A stretch of DNA of 64,000 nucleotides. Origin: JASLCR01 sp964619585 (GTDB taxonomy: Bacteria; Patescibacteriota; Saccharimonadia; Saccharimonadales; Saccharimonadaceae). The stretch covers positions 67,899 to 131,898 of the forward strand of contig CAZUCO010000003.1 in NCBI GenBank assembly GCA_964619585.1, in the 5' to 3' direction. This document shows positions 49,661 to 58,829 of this stretch, piece after piece. Each line of letters opens with the position of its first letter. Position 1 is the stretch's first letter. The notes below the pieces were generated by a model. The model was given only the letters and a program-made list of their open reading frames with translations. It was not told the DNA's origin and did not search any database. The position numbers were made by a program, and so were the translations under genes.

Positions 49661-50584
49661 ATGCAGCATTTTCTCCAATCCGATGCTTGGCGGCAATTCC
49701 AGCAGGCCATTGGTCGTACACCGGTCTCAGATCACGGTGATGGCTGGTCATATACTGCCTACCTTGAAAAGGGCTCAGGAAACACTCGACTCTACGTACC
49801 ATACGGCCCTAGTCTTGATATTCCCGAAAAGTTCCCAGATGCACTCTCCTCCCTCAAGAAAAAGGCAGTTGAGAGCGATGCCACATTCCTAAGGATAGAG
49901 CCAACTTTCCCTCTCGATCGAGCACTGCTTCGTCATAGTGGCTTCAAGCCGGTCACCTACCAGCAACTCAACCCTAGTCACACTCTGGTAATTGATCTCG
50001 CCCAGTCAGAACAAGACATCTTGAGGCAGATGAACCAAAACAGCCGCAACCTAACCAGAAACTACCAGAATAAGGGTCTCGAAATCATCGAATCACAAGA
50101 TCCTAAGGATGTATCAATACTAACCTCACTCTTAAGAGGTGTTGCTAGTCGCAACGGCATCACTCCCCACTCCGATAGGTACTTCATACAGCAAGCGGAG
50201 GTACTCTTCCCGCTCGACGCCGCTCGATTGTTCTACGTCACACACCAAGGAACACCAATTGCTGCCGCACTTGTCTACGACTCTAATACAACTCGCTACT
50301 ACGCACATGCCGCTGCAGATGATGCTTTCCGAAAATTATCAGCCGGTACAGCACTGGTCGGCTATATGATTCTTGATGCCAAAAAGCGTGGCTTAGAGCA
50401 GTTTGATCTCTATGGTATCACTCCCCCTGATGCCAAGAATCATCCATGGCAAGGCTTCACAAAATTCAAGAAATCGTTTGGAGGTACCGAGGTTAGCTTT
50501 GGCGGTACCTGGGACCTACCCCTCAAGCCACTCGCCTATCACGTCTATCGTACGTATCAGACGCTTCGCCGACGCCTCAAGTAG
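49661..50584 (+). CDS. FemABX-type peptidoglycan bridge aminoacyltransferase
   Basis: GNAT-fold transferase of 307 residues in the Fem family, which adds amino acids from tRNA to the lipid II side chain. TRLYVPYGPSL near the N-terminus, then NLTRNYQNKGLEI, and the C-terminal FYVTHQGTPIAAALVYDSNT with QFDLYGITP and TKFKKSFGG correspond to the FemX pattern (a basic helix and YxxxGxxxP). TATACT (49648-49653) ends exactly 7 nt before the ATG; the frame open further upstream is not used. It is divergent from groES, so this start also borders CIRCE. Confidence 0.9.
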   Translation: MQHFLQSDAWRQFQQAIGRTPVSDHGDGWSYTAYLEKGSGNTRLYVPYGPSLDIPEKFPDALSSLKKKAVESDATFLRIEPTFPLDRALLRHSGFKPVTYQQLNPSHTLVIDLAQSEQDILRQMNQNSRNLTRNYQNKGLEIIESQDPKDVSILTSLLRGVASRNGITPHSDRYFIQQAEVLFPLDAARLFYVTHQGTPIAAALVYDSNTTRYYAHAAADDAFRKLSAGTALVGYMILDAKKRGLEQFDLYGITPPDAKNHPWQGFTKFKKSFGGTEVSFGGTWDLPLKPLAYHVYRTYQTLRRRLK

Positions 50585-50596
50585 CTTACTGCTCCT

Positions 50597-51931
50597 CTAC
50601 TCCCCGGTATCAGAATCTGTAGTTTGCTTTTTGTCATGACCTTTCATAGCCACAAGCTCACGTACCACAGCCGCATCATTCCACGGCTCTTTCTTGCCAT
50701 TGATGATCCGGTACTGTTCATGACCCATGCCAGTGATAAGGATGATGTCGCCCTTCTTAGCCACATCAAGCGCTTTCTGAATCGCTTCTCGACGATCGGC
50801 AATCTCAGTTGTTTTCACCGCCCCACCTTTTGTCTGCTCAATTCCTTCATAAACCTGAGCACGAATCGCAGCTGGATCTTCAAAGTAACTTTCTTCATCA
50901 GTCAAAATAATCCTGTCTGCTGCTTTGGCCGCAATCTCGCCCATAATCGGACGCTTGCCCTTATCACGATCACCAGTCGCGCCAAACACTAGGACAACTC
51001 TTTGTTTAGTCACCTCTTTGGCAGCAGTCAGTAACTTCTCAAGCGCATCGGGAGTATGCGCGTAGTCTACAACGACATCAAACGGAGTATCCACCTCTAC
51101 TCTCTCAAACCGACCTGGAATTGCCTCAAGGTTTGCAACACCTTCTTGAATATCAGCAAGTTTGACACCAAGGAGATACGCGACACTTGCCGCGGCGACC
51201 ATGTTGTACGCATTAAATTCACCCGGGAGATTTGTCGCAAGCTCAAGCTTTGTCTGATGATCAATTGTCACAAATGCCTCGGTACCTTTACGATATAACT
51301 TGACTTTATCGAGTCGCGCTTCGGCATCTTGATATTTGCCATAGGTAATCTTCTGGATCCCCGCTGCGTATGTATCGAAGTATTCAAACCACTCGTCATC
51401 TCTGTTGAGTACGATATAGTTTGGTGTACGAGCAAACAGCTTTGCCTTAGTAGCCGCGTATTGTTCCATCGTCTTATGGTAGTCCAAGTGATCTTGCGTA
51501 AGGTTGGTCATCACGGCAACCTCAACCGGAACAGAGTCAAGCTTGTGTTGATCGATCGCATGTGACGGAAACTCCATCACAACATAGTCAACCTTAGCTT
51601 TTTTTGCAGCTCTAAAAAACCGCTGCATATGTGAGGTGGTACCGACCGTAGCATTGAGGTCATTCACCTTCGACTCACCAACCATTTCGATCATAGCTGT
51701 GGAAAACATCGCCGTCTTAAAGCCTGCTTCCTTCAGTATCTCGTTGATAAAATTCACCGTAGTCGTCTTGCCGTTCGTACCTGTCACGCCAATCACCTTG
51801 AGAGTTCTGGCAGGATTGCCGTAACGCAAACTTATTGCACGAGAACGAACCTTACGATAATGATCTTCAATAACTGGCACTACTCCACTTGGCAGCGTCT
51901 GACGCACAATTTTCACCAACCTATCCTTCAT
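50597..51931 (-). CDS. murE: Mur ligase, MurE-like
   Basis: UDP-MurNAc-tripeptide synthetase of 444 residues. ATP loop: GVTGTNGKTTTVNF at about residues 47-60; central domain MTNLTQDHLDYH (His-Asp), and C-terminal domain VVDYAHTPDALEKLL with ATGDRDKGKRP. The N-terminal uridine-binding domain is short by about 60 residues compared with typical MurE, and the DNPR/DNPA side-chain selector is absent: the equivalent stretch reads TDEESYFEDP. The amino acid added is therefore unclear. TAAAAT (minus strand, 51939-51944) ends 7 nt before ATG 51931: leaderless. Confidence 0.9.
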   Translation of the reverse strand: MKDRLVKIVRQTLPSGVVPVIEDHYRKVRSRAISLRYGNPARTLKVIGVTGTNGKTTTVNFINEILKEAGFKTAMFSTAMIEMVGESKVNDLNATVGTTSHMQRFFRAAKKAKVDYVVMEFPSHAIDQHKLDSVPVEVAVMTNLTQDHLDYHKTMEQYAATKAKLFARTPNYIVLNRDDEWFEYFDTYAAGIQKITYGKYQDAEARLDKVKLYRKGTEAFVTIDHQTKLELATNLPGEFNAYNMVAAASVAYLLGVKLADIQEGVANLEAIPGRFERVEVDTPFDVVVDYAHTPDALEKLLTAAKEVTKQRVVLVFGATGDRDKGKRPIMGEIAAKAADRIILTDEESYFEDPAAIRAQVYEGIEQTKGGAVKTTEIADRREAIQKALDVAKKGDIILITGMGHEQYRIINGKKEPWNDAAVVRELVAMKGHDKKQTTDSDTGE

Positions 51932-51966
51932 ATGATCTATTTTAGCACTGGTATACTATTAGAAGA

Positions 51967-53052
51967 ATGAAAATACTGGGAATAGAATCAAGTTGCGACG
52001 AGACCGCGGCTGCGATTGTCGAGGACGGCAACCGTTTGCTTTCAAATGTCGTCAACTCACAGATAGACATTCACAAAGAGTATGGTGGTGTTGTACCAGA
52101 GGTGGCGGCACGTAGTCATCTCGAGGTTATTAACCCCGTTATCCGTCAAGCTCTCGATCAAGCGCACCTAACATGGAACGATATTGATGCAATCGCGGTT
52201 ACTCATGCGCCCGGGCTCATTGGCTCCCTTCTCGTCGGTACACTCACCGCGCGAACACTTGCTCTACTTCACAACAAGCCACTTTATCCTATTCATCACG
52301 TCGAAGCCCACGTATACGCCAACTTCATTACAGAACAATCGCCCAACCTTCATTTCACTCTGCCATCATCACAGCCTGTATTCCCTATGCTCGCTCTTAT
52401 CGTCTCTGGTGGTCATTCACAGCTGGTGCTTTTTCGCGATCATGGCGACTACGAACTACTTGGCCAGACTCAAGATGATGCCGTCGGAGAAGCCTTTGAT
52501 AAAGTAGCGAAGATACTGGGCCTCCCCTACCCTGGCGGGCCATCGATCGCCGAAGCGGCCTCACAAGGCAATCCAACTGCGTATCAACTTCCTATTGCCA
52601 AGCTCAGTGATCCATACAACTTTAGCTTCTCAGGCCTTAAGACAGCTGTTCTGAGGGCCGTTCAGCGCGAAGTAGGTGTCGATACCACTTTTCCTTCGCA
52701 TGAGCTCAGAGAGCGCCTTAGCGATGCTCAGCGATACGACTTCGCAGCAAGTTTTCAATATACTGCCGTCAAAACACTGGTTAACACAACCATGCGCGCG
52801 GTCGAGCAACATCAGCCCAAATCAGTTGTAATTGCCGGTGGTGTGGCCGCAAATCAAGAGCTTCGCCACCAACTTGCAGAGCGTCTACCCTTCCCTATGC
52901 AATATGCGCCCATTCAACTCTGTACCGACAACGCTGCGATGATTGCCTGTTTGGGCTATTACCGCGCTCAAGCCCTTAGCCCTACGAGTCCTTATCAGCT
53001 CAAGACTATTCCAAGCATATCGATGACCCAAACTGCATGGCATCACCTCTAG
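51967..53052 (+). CDS. tsaD: tRNA N6-adenosine threonylcarbamoyltransferase
   Basis: Installs t6A at position 37 of ANN-decoding tRNAs with TsaB and TsaE, 361 residues. It begins MKILGIESSCDETAAAIVEDG, and the metal-binding HVEAH, nucleotide loop SGGHSQL, and C-terminal CTDNAAMIACLG are all present. TATACT (51952-51957) ends 9 nt before the ATG. It is divergent from murE; their -10 boxes are only 7 nt apart, so the two promoters occupy almost the same DNA. Confidence 0.97.
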   Translation: MKILGIESSCDETAAAIVEDGNRLLSNVVNSQIDIHKEYGGVVPEVAARSHLEVINPVIRQALDQAHLTWNDIDAIAVTHAPGLIGSLLVGTLTARTLALLHNKPLYPIHHVEAHVYANFITEQSPNLHFTLPSSQPVFPMLALIVSGGHSQLVLFRDHGDYELLGQTQDDAVGEAFDKVAKILGLPYPGGPSIAEAASQGNPTAYQLPIAKLSDPYNFSFSGLKTAVLRAVQREVGVDTTFPSHELRERLSDAQRYDFAASFQYTAVKTLVNTTMRAVEQHQPKSVVIAGGVAANQELRHQLAERLPFPMQYAPIQLCTDNAAMIACLGYYRAQALSPTSPYQLKTIPSISMTQTAWHHL

Positions 53053-53061
53053 TCTTCATGC

Positions 53062-53108
53062 TATACTGATGGGTAATATCAAGTGTGATACATCACTTTT
53101 CACGTGAT
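53062..53108 (+). promoter_or_regulatory. valS promoter and switch-like leader
   Basis: The -10 is TATACT (53062-53067), giving a leader of about 50 nt. It contains GTGAT (53085-53089), ATCAC (53092-53096) and GTGAT (53104-53108): the middle can pair with either side, so two exclusive hairpins are possible, the second reaching close to the ribosome site. No T-box consensus is seen. Confidence 0.4.
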
Positions 53109-53122
53109 AAATTTTGGAAGAT

Positions 53123-55672
53123 ATGAAGCTAGCAAAAGCCTATACCCCTGATCAGTACGAACCAACAGCTTATGCATTGTGGGAAACCGCAGATGCCTTT
53201 GCACCAACCGGTGAAGGTGAGCCATATGGTGTTGTTATGCCACCGCCAAATGCCAATGGTAACCTCCATATTGGTCATGCGCTCGACATGAGCCTCAAAG
53301 ATATCCTTGTTCGTCACCAGCGTATGAAAGGGAAAGATGCTCTCTTTATTCCAGGCGCCGACCATGCAGGATTCGAAACATGGGTCGTTTACGAGAAGGA
53401 GCTAGAGAAGCAAGGCAAGAGCCGGTTCGATTTTTCACGTGAGCAACTCTATAGCCAGATCTGGAACTTTGTCGAAGCAAGACGGGGTGATATGGAGCTC
53501 CAACTTCGTGCACTTGGACTCAGTGCAGACTGGAAAAATCTCGTTTTTACACTCGATGAAAAGGTAATTAGTACTGTCTATCAGACCTTCAAACAGCTCT
53601 GGGATGATAATCTCGTTTACAGGGGTAAGCGTATCGTTAACTACTGTACAGTTCACCAGACAGGGTTTGCCGATATTGAAGTAGACCACAAGGCAGAGAA
53701 GGGCACACTATGGAAGATAGCGTATCCGTCAGTTGATCAAGTTACCGAAATTGTCGTTGCCACATCTCGTCCAGAGACAATGCTGGGTGATGTCGCCGTA
53801 GCCGTCCACCCTGATGATGAACGCTACAAGCATCTCATCGGCACCCACGTTCTTCTCCCGATAGTGGAGAAGGAAATCCCTGTCATTGCCGATGACTACG
53901 TTGACCCTTCATTTGGCACAGGTGCAGTCAAGGTTACCCCTGCCCATGACCCTAACGATTTCGAAATAGGGGAGCGACATAATCTCGAGAAGATCCGTGT
54001 CATTGATTTTGACGGGCATATGATCAATGTCCCAAGCCAGTTTGCTGGTCTTACCGTCTCAGAAGCACGCAAGCGAGTCCTCGGCGCGCTCGAAGCGGCT
54101 GAGCTTACTAGAGGCGAAGAGGCTATTGAGCATAGCGTTGGTCACTGCTATAAGTGCGGCAGCGTTATCGAACCTATGCTTAAAGAACAATGGTTCTTAC
54201 GTATGAAACCGCTCGCCGAACGGGCTACACAGGCACTCGAGAGTGGTGAGGTCACTTTTTACCCTGCTTCTCGTAAGCGCGTACTCTTGCAGTACCTCGA
54301 GGGGATTAAAGACTGGAACCTTTCTCGTCAGATCCCATGGGGCATTCCTATCCCAGCATTTCAAAATACGGCCGATCCAAACGATTGGATCTTCAACGAG
54401 CAAGTTGAAGAAGAAACAGTTGTCATTGATGGAAAGACATATCAAAGAGAAGAAGACACGTTTGATACTTGGTTCTCAAGCGGGCAATGGCCTTACATCG
54501 TTACTGACGCTACAACAAACGGCGACCTTAGTCGATTCTATCCAAGCAGTGTTATGGAAACAGGAACAGATCTACTCGATCGCTGGGTAGCCCGCATGAT
54601 CATGCTTGGCCTCTATCGTACCGATCAGGTACCGTTTAACGACGTCTACCTCCATGGAATGGTAAATGATGAACACAACCAAAAGATGAGCAAGTCGAAG
54701 GGAAATGTCATCAACCCAATGGAAAAGATCGCTGAGTACGGCTCTGATGCTCTGCGACTAGGTATTATTGCCAATCGTTCCGCAGCACAAAATCAAGCTT
54801 TCTCTGAAAGTTCACTCGTAGCAGGTCGTAACTTCTGCAACAAACTCTGGAACGTTGCCCGTTTTGTCGAAGGCAAACTTGGCGACAACTACCAGCTCAA
54901 GGCTCCTGCACCTCAGTCGCTTGCCGATCACTGGATCATCAGTGAGCTTACTCAGGCGAGCGAAAAAATCTCAACCCAACTTGAGCAATACCGCTTTGCC
55001 GAGGCCGCTGAGACGATGTATCACACCATCTGGAGTAGTCTCGCCGACTGGTATATCGAGGCGAGCAAGACTGCTCTCAATCAAGACATGCTAGCATGGG
55101 CGCTCACTACCAGCCTCAAGTTAGCTCATCCATTTGCTCCGTTTGTCACCGAGACTATATGGCAAACACTACCATGGTGTGACGATCTTTTGATCCGCGA
55201 AACATGGCCAGAAGCATTTGAGTTCAACGAGATTGCAGCAAATGAATTCAGTCGAATACAAGAGTTCATTAGTGAGATACGTTTTGTCATGAATGACCTT
55301 CCGGGTAACGGTACGTATCCGCTCCTTTATGGCAGCGATAGCTTGGTCGAAGACAACACCGCTCTTATTCAGGCCCTGACGCGCGTAAAAAGTATTACTC
55401 ACACTGACCAACCACGTGGGCTTCGACTGGCAAACTCAGGCAGGGAAGCATGGCTCGACATTGACACAGAGACCATCTACGAGCACCAGTCAAACCTTGA
55501 GGTACGACTCGCAGAAGCCCGTAACAAGATCGCGTCACTCCAAGCACGTCTTACAAACGAAAATTACGTCAGCAAAGCCCCGCAGCACCTAGTCGAGGAG
55601 ACAAAAACCGAACTAGAATCGACCGAGGCTCTCGTGAACCGTCTCGAAGCAGAACTCAACGTCATCTCTTAA
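53123..55672 (+). CDS. valS: Valyl-tRNA synthetase
   Basis: Class I synthetase of 849 residues. HIGH motif in NANGNLHIGHALDMS, the large editing domain (VATSRPETMLGDVAVAVHP, DPSFGTGAVKVTPAHD), the class signature QKMSKSKGNVINP, the anticodon-binding domain and the C-terminal coiled-coil arm (LARNKIASLQARL-type heptads to the end). ATG 53123 follows GGAAG with a short gap; TTG 53114 in frame is an alternative. No downstream folC. It ends convergent with, and 4 nt over, the next membrane-protein gene. Confidence 0.97.
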   Translation: MKLAKAYTPDQYEPTAYALWETADAFAPTGEGEPYGVVMPPPNANGNLHIGHALDMSLKDILVRHQRMKGKDALFIPGADHAGFETWVVYEKELEKQGKSRFDFSREQLYSQIWNFVEARRGDMELQLRALGLSADWKNLVFTLDEKVISTVYQTFKQLWDDNLVYRGKRIVNYCTVHQTGFADIEVDHKAEKGTLWKIAYPSVDQVTEIVVATSRPETMLGDVAVAVHPDDERYKHLIGTHVLLPIVEKEIPVIADDYVDPSFGTGAVKVTPAHDPNDFEIGERHNLEKIRVIDFDGHMINVPSQFAGLTVSEARKRVLGALEAAELTRGEEAIEHSVGHCYKCGSVIEPMLKEQWFLRMKPLAERATQALESGEVTFYPASRKRVLLQYLEGIKDWNLSRQIPWGIPIPAFQNTADPNDWIFNEQVEEETVVIDGKTYQREEDTFDTWFSSGQWPYIVTDATTNGDLSRFYPSSVMETGTDLLDRWVARMIMLGLYRTDQVPFNDVYLHGMVNDEHNQKMSKSKGNVINPMEKIAEYGSDALRLGIIANRSAAQNQAFSESSLVAGRNFCNKLWNVARFVEGKLGDNYQLKAPAPQSLADHWIISELTQASEKISTQLEQYRFAEAAETMYHTIWSSLADWYIEASKTALNQDMLAWALTTSLKLAHPFAPFVTETIWQTLPWCDDLLIRETWPEAFEFNEIAANEFSRIQEFISEIRFVMNDLPGNGTYPLLYGSDSLVEDNTALIQALTRVKSITHTDQPRGLRLANSGREAWLDIDTETIYEHQSNLEVRLAEARNKIASLQARLTNENYVSKAPQHLVEETKTELESTEALVNRLEAELNVIS

Positions 55673-56037
55673 CGAGCAAGTGGTAGTTCATACACGTCAA
55701 ACGGTTGATTACCCTTTGGTGTGTATTTCTGCATCATATATTTCTTCGTACGACCATGCCTTGTTGGGAGACGTGGATTCCATGACGTGCTCTGCTGTGC
55801 TACTCGACTAAATGAGCCAGCTTCACTATGTGTATGAGGGTCACCAGCAAGGATGAGGCTCAAGCCAATCCCTTCGTAGGCTGCAAATACAGCTAGTGGT
55901 GCCACCATCGTGGCAGTCAGGCTATCGATTTTTGTGTCGTGTACTGCGATACCAAGTATCGTAACTAATGCCACTAGTACCGAGGCAGACGAGAGGTTGC
56001 TTGAACTAAATTTATTTCGTAATGTGCTAATACTCAT
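55669..56037 (-). CDS. Small two-helix membrane protein
   Basis: Protein of 122 residues, unrecognised. Two hydrophobic segments lie at about 18-35 and 42-65, then a basic soluble tail (NPRLPTRHGRTKKYMM) ends in YELPLAR. Its start has no strong Shine-Dalgarno; the upstream region (56040-56110) is very AT rich. It lies between valS and rlmH with its own promoter probably in that region. Confidence 0.6.
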   Translation of the reverse strand: MSISTLRNKFSSSNLSSASVLVALVTILGIAVHDTKIDSLTATMVAPLAVFAAYEGIGLSLILAGDPHTHSEAGSFSRVAQQSTSWNPRLPTRHGRTKKYMMQKYTPKGNQPFDVYELPLAR

Positions 56038-56122
56038 TGTTTCTTGTTTGTTTATTTTTTGATAATAACAATTACAATACTAGCACGATATTGTTTATTT
56101 GTCAATAATGTATCGTTCTATA

Positions 56123-56593
56123 TCAGTGGTGATGGTAAGCGCCACCACTGGCAATTTCCTGTGCTCGATACAACTGCTCAACCAGAAGAAGTCTCACAAG
56201 TTGATGAGGAAAAACGAGGCTCGATAGTGACCAGATCATATTTGCCCGTGAGGTTTGCGAGCCACCATACAGACGTTCATCAACACCGTAGGCGCCTCCA
56301 ATAACAAAAACAATCGGCTTGCTACTGACAAATTGCTCATCAACCAGAGTGGAAAGAGCAGGGGAGTCGAGCATTTTGCCTCGTTCATCAAGCACAACCA
56401 CATAGTCACGAGCATCAAGGCGAGATAATATACGCTCAGTCTCTTCCTGACGTGCTCTAGCACCCTCAAACGATGAATGTGGCAAAAGTACCCATTCGAT
56501 ATTCCATGGCTGCTTCAGGCGCTTCTGATAGCGTTCTAGGCCTTCTTGTATCCAGCTTTCGTGTTTTTTTCCGATCGCAATAATAGTGATCAT
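56123..56593 (-). CDS. rlmH: 23S rRNA (pseudouridine1915-N3)-methyltransferase
   Basis: SPOUT methyltransferase of 156 residues modifying helix 69 of 23S rRNA. MITIIAIGKKHESWIQEGLERYQKRL at the start, the SAM-binding trefoil knot FVIGGAYGVDERLY and the C-terminal loop LLLVEQLYRAQEI with AYHHH are the RlmH signature. The ATG is 3 nt after the HIT gene stop, so the two are co-transcribed from the HIT promoter. Confidence 0.97.
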   Translation of the reverse strand: MITIIAIGKKHESWIQEGLERYQKRLKQPWNIEWVLLPHSSFEGARARQEETERILSRLDARDYVVVLDERGKMLDSPALSTLVDEQFVSSKPIVFVIGGAYGVDERLYGGSQTSRANMIWSLSSLVFPHQLVRLLLVEQLYRAQEIASGGAYHHH

Positions 56594-56596
56594 TGT

Positions 56597-56989
56597 CTAG
56601 AGCCGTACTTTTTCAGCAATTGAGGCAAGTAGTTCGTGATCCGGCTCAGCATTCATATCGGGCACTTGCCGAAACTCTTCAGAGGCCGAAAAAGGGATGA
56701 GGTGAACATGAGCATGAGGCACGTCGACACCAATGATCTGTGAACCGACATACGGTACTCCCAACTTTAGCTTGAGCTGCAGTGCTATCTTTTGTACCAC
56801 TTGCATAAGTCGTTGATATTCTACTTCTTCAAGATCCCACACAAACTCAACCTGACGCTTCGGTATCACTAGCGTATGCCCAGGCTGCACTGGATGGATA
56901 TCCAGAAATGCAAGTACATGCTCGTCTTCGTATACCTTGTGGCTCGGTATCTCCCCGTTGATGATCTTTGTAAAGATTGAGTCTTCCAT
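56597..56989 (-). CDS. HIT-family protein
   Basis: Histidine-triad nucleotide hydrolase of 130 residues. The family motif is HAHVHLIP (H-x-H-x-H with the catalytic His), after FTKIINGEIPSHKVYEDEHVLAFLDI and GHTLVIPK. Such proteins cleave AMP-lysine, AMP-NH2 or related adducts. TATAAT (minus strand, 56996-57001) ends 6 nt before ATG 56989. It heads a two-gene unit with rlmH. Confidence 0.96.
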   Translation of the reverse strand: MEDSIFTKIINGEIPSHKVYEDEHVLAFLDIHPVQPGHTLVIPKRQVEFVWDLEEVEYQRLMQVVQKIALQLKLKLGVPYVGSQIIGVDVPHAHVHLIPFSASEEFRQVPDMNAEPDHELLASIAEKVRL

Positions 56990-57028
56990 ACAACTATTAT
57001 ACCTTGAGGCTCAATGTTGAGGAACAAT

Positions 57029-57044
57029 AGAGGTAAATACCTCT
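57029..57044. repeat. 7-bp hairpin at the left edge of cassette C
   Basis: AGAGGTA-AA-TACCTCT, a perfect small hairpin. It lies between the HIT promoter and cassette C; the 57002-57156 region shows no clear promoter for the cassette gene. Confidence 0.4.
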
Positions 57045-57156
57045 GGTGGTGTATCAATAAGATAAGTACTAAAAAATATCTTCCAATTGAGCGCAAGGCG
57101 TGCTATCGTCAAGATATGCCGTAGACCGTTCAACTAGACGAAAGAGGTGAGTCACG

Positions 57157-57912
57157 GTGAACATTTCAAGACGAAGTGTAGCGATTGCGGGAGTAGCAGG
57201 GGCAACCGCACTCGCCGCCGTAGGTCTCTCCCTCGGCGGCGGTGTGAACAACGCAGTGATGCGTGCAGGTGACGGGCTACTCAACAGCTCGACGATCAAG
57301 TGGAGCGCCGTCTTCGCTCTGATCGGAGGTCTTGTCTACCTCCTGATCAACAAGGATGCTCTCAAGCGCAAGGTCACCGAGTACGGCGAGATCAGCTTCA
57401 TCGTCAAGAACGGCAAGCCGCGCCGCTACAAGCGTGGACGCAGAAAGGGCCAGCTCATCATCAGGCGGGCCGGTCAAGGGAAGAACGTCATCCCGAAGCT
57501 TCGCGATCAGGTCACCATAAGCTGGCTCCTCGAAGTACTAAACGTCGAGAATCAGGAGTGCATGTACCGGGGCAGACGTCTCGGTTACGACCTGTCCATC
57601 GAGTTCTGCCTGCCAGAAGGAGCCGATGAAGCCACCATCGAGAACCTGTGTCGAGTCGCGTTCAACTTCAGAGACACGAACCGCTACAACGAACTCGAGG
57701 GGACCTTCAACGCTCATCTCAAGAATCGAGTCAGAGAGGTCATCCCGACCCTACTGGCTCAGTGCGATCCCGACAGCGAGGGTGTGCCAGTACTCAAGAC
57801 CGATCGGGTCAACTGGCTCTCCCTCGTTCCGCTCGAGAACCAGATCACGCTCAACTGGCTGCGAGTCAGCGTGCTCAACCCTCGATTCACTTCGCAGATC
57901 GAGATCAAGTAA
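57157..57912 (+). CDS. Cassette C: membrane-anchored SPFH-like orphan protein
   Basis: Protein of 251 residues starting at GTG 57157 (AGAGGTGA 6 nt before). Two hydrophobic segments lie at about 9-27 and 48-65 (AVFALIGGLVYLLINK), then a basic strip (KPRRYKRGRRKGQ). The remaining 180 residues alternate strands and an amphipathic helix (EATIENLCRVAFNFRDTNRYN, LKNRVREVIPTLLAQ), with EFCLPEG. This could be a small SPFH/stomatin-like domain, but no signature residue proves it. GC-rich codons contrast with the neighbours. Alone on the plus strand between two minus-strand genes. Confidence 0.65.
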   Translation: MNISRRSVAIAGVAGATALAAVGLSLGGGVNNAVMRAGDGLLNSSTIKWSAVFALIGGLVYLLINKDALKRKVTEYGEISFIVKNGKPRRYKRGRRKGQLIIRRAGQGKNVIPKLRDQVTISWLLEVLNVENQECMYRGRRLGYDLSIEFCLPEGADEATIENLCRVAFNFRDTNRYNELEGTFNAHLKNRVREVIPTLLAQCDPDSEGVPVLKTDRVNWLSLVPLENQITLNWLRVSVLNPRFTSQIEIK

Positions 57913-57913
57913 C

Positions 57914-57944
57914 ACCCCTGGCTGGAGCCCCGCTCGCCGGGGGT
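57914..57944 (+). terminator. Hairpin after cassette C
   Basis: ACCCCTGG...CCGGGGGT (one G-T pair) plus inner GC pairing, 2 nt after the TAA of cassette C. No strong T-run follows (TCAGTCATATTT), so it may be a weak terminator or 3' stabiliser. Confidence 0.6.
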
Positions 57945-57948
57945 TCAG

Positions 57949-58815
57949 TCATATTTGGGCACTTGTTATTTCAAGTCTTGTCCATACTCCATCGTGATCG
58001 CTTCCTTCTCGAGGCACCATCTCTGAATTTTTTTCAACCTTCGACTCGTCCTCGATTACGACTCGCTCAAGTACGCCTGCGGCAATAGCACGCACCCTAT
58101 CTCCGCGTATTAGTATGTCATCGATGGGCCATGCACGCTTTACAAACTGGCTCTCAAGCCAGCTCGGCCTGCTCATAGCTGGAGCATATGCAGGAATAGG
58201 ACAGGTAGCAGGCGCTGGCTGATTTGTAAGGAAAAAGACCGACCGAAAACCTGCGCGAGCCAATTCAGCCCGCGCCAAAGCAATGCCCCTAATCGGTGGC
58301 TCGTTCAGGTCACCGAAAATTACAGCATTGTCATAGTCTTTGAGTGATCTCACAAGTTCACACGCTTGTCCGTAACGAGCTTGCCGTGCCTTACGTCCAG
58401 CTCTCAGGTGAAAAGTAGCATATGCAACATTATCAACTACTGTCATAGCGGCTCGCCGGTGATCACCTAGCTCTACTAGCTCAGCATCATTCACCATTGC
58501 CCCAAAGAGGCCAACATGTTCGCCCGCACGACCAGTTTTGGAATCCTTGTGAGGTTTTTGGTTGTGTTCAATCCAAAATCCGGGGCCATAACCACAGTCT
58601 TCAGCCAACACCTCACCGCTATGCTGATCAGCACTCCGGTATGCTTCTTGGATACCTACGATATCTAACTGACCAGGATATGCTTGTAGTGTCGCAGCAA
58701 GAGACACAACTCGATCATCTTGCCATAATATAAGCTTTTTTTCCGCTCGTGTTCGGTCATGCAGTATATTCTGCGAAATAACATTGACGACGTTTTTTTC
58801 AACTTTGACAGTCAT
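57949..58815 (-). CDS. Endonuclease/exonuclease/phosphatase (EEP) family hydrolase
   Basis: EEP-fold hydrolase of 288 residues. Conserved points: SQNILHD, DIVGIQEAY (catalytic Glu), VIFGDLNEPP (Asp-x-Asn), PIDDILI and GSDHDGVWTRLE (Asp-His). It may be a DNase, an inositol phosphatase-like or nocturnin-like enzyme; no targeting signal is seen. ATG 58815 lies 14 nt after the CCA end of tRNA-Ser(CGA) on the same strand, so its mRNA is probably released by tRNA 3' processing. A TTG at 58827 is also in frame. Confidence 0.88.
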   Translation of the reverse strand: MTVKVEKNVVNVISQNILHDRTRAEKKLILWQDDRVVSLAATLQAYPGQLDIVGIQEAYRSADQHSGEVLAEDCGYGPGFWIEHNQKPHKDSKTGRAGEHVGLFGAMVNDAELVELGDHRRAAMTVVDNVAYATFHLRAGRKARQARYGQACELVRSLKDYDNAVIFGDLNEPPIRGIALARAELARAGFRSVFFLTNQPAPATCPIPAYAPAMSRPSWLESQFVKRAWPIDDILIRGDRVRAIAAGVLERVVIEDESKVEKNSEMVPREGSDHDGVWTRLEITSAQI

Positions 58816-58829
58816 AAATAGTTTCAACC

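Noticed and set aside
53060..53122. T-box riboswitch before valS
   Set aside because: The leader is only about 50-60 nt and lacks the conserved T-box sequence and specifier loop.
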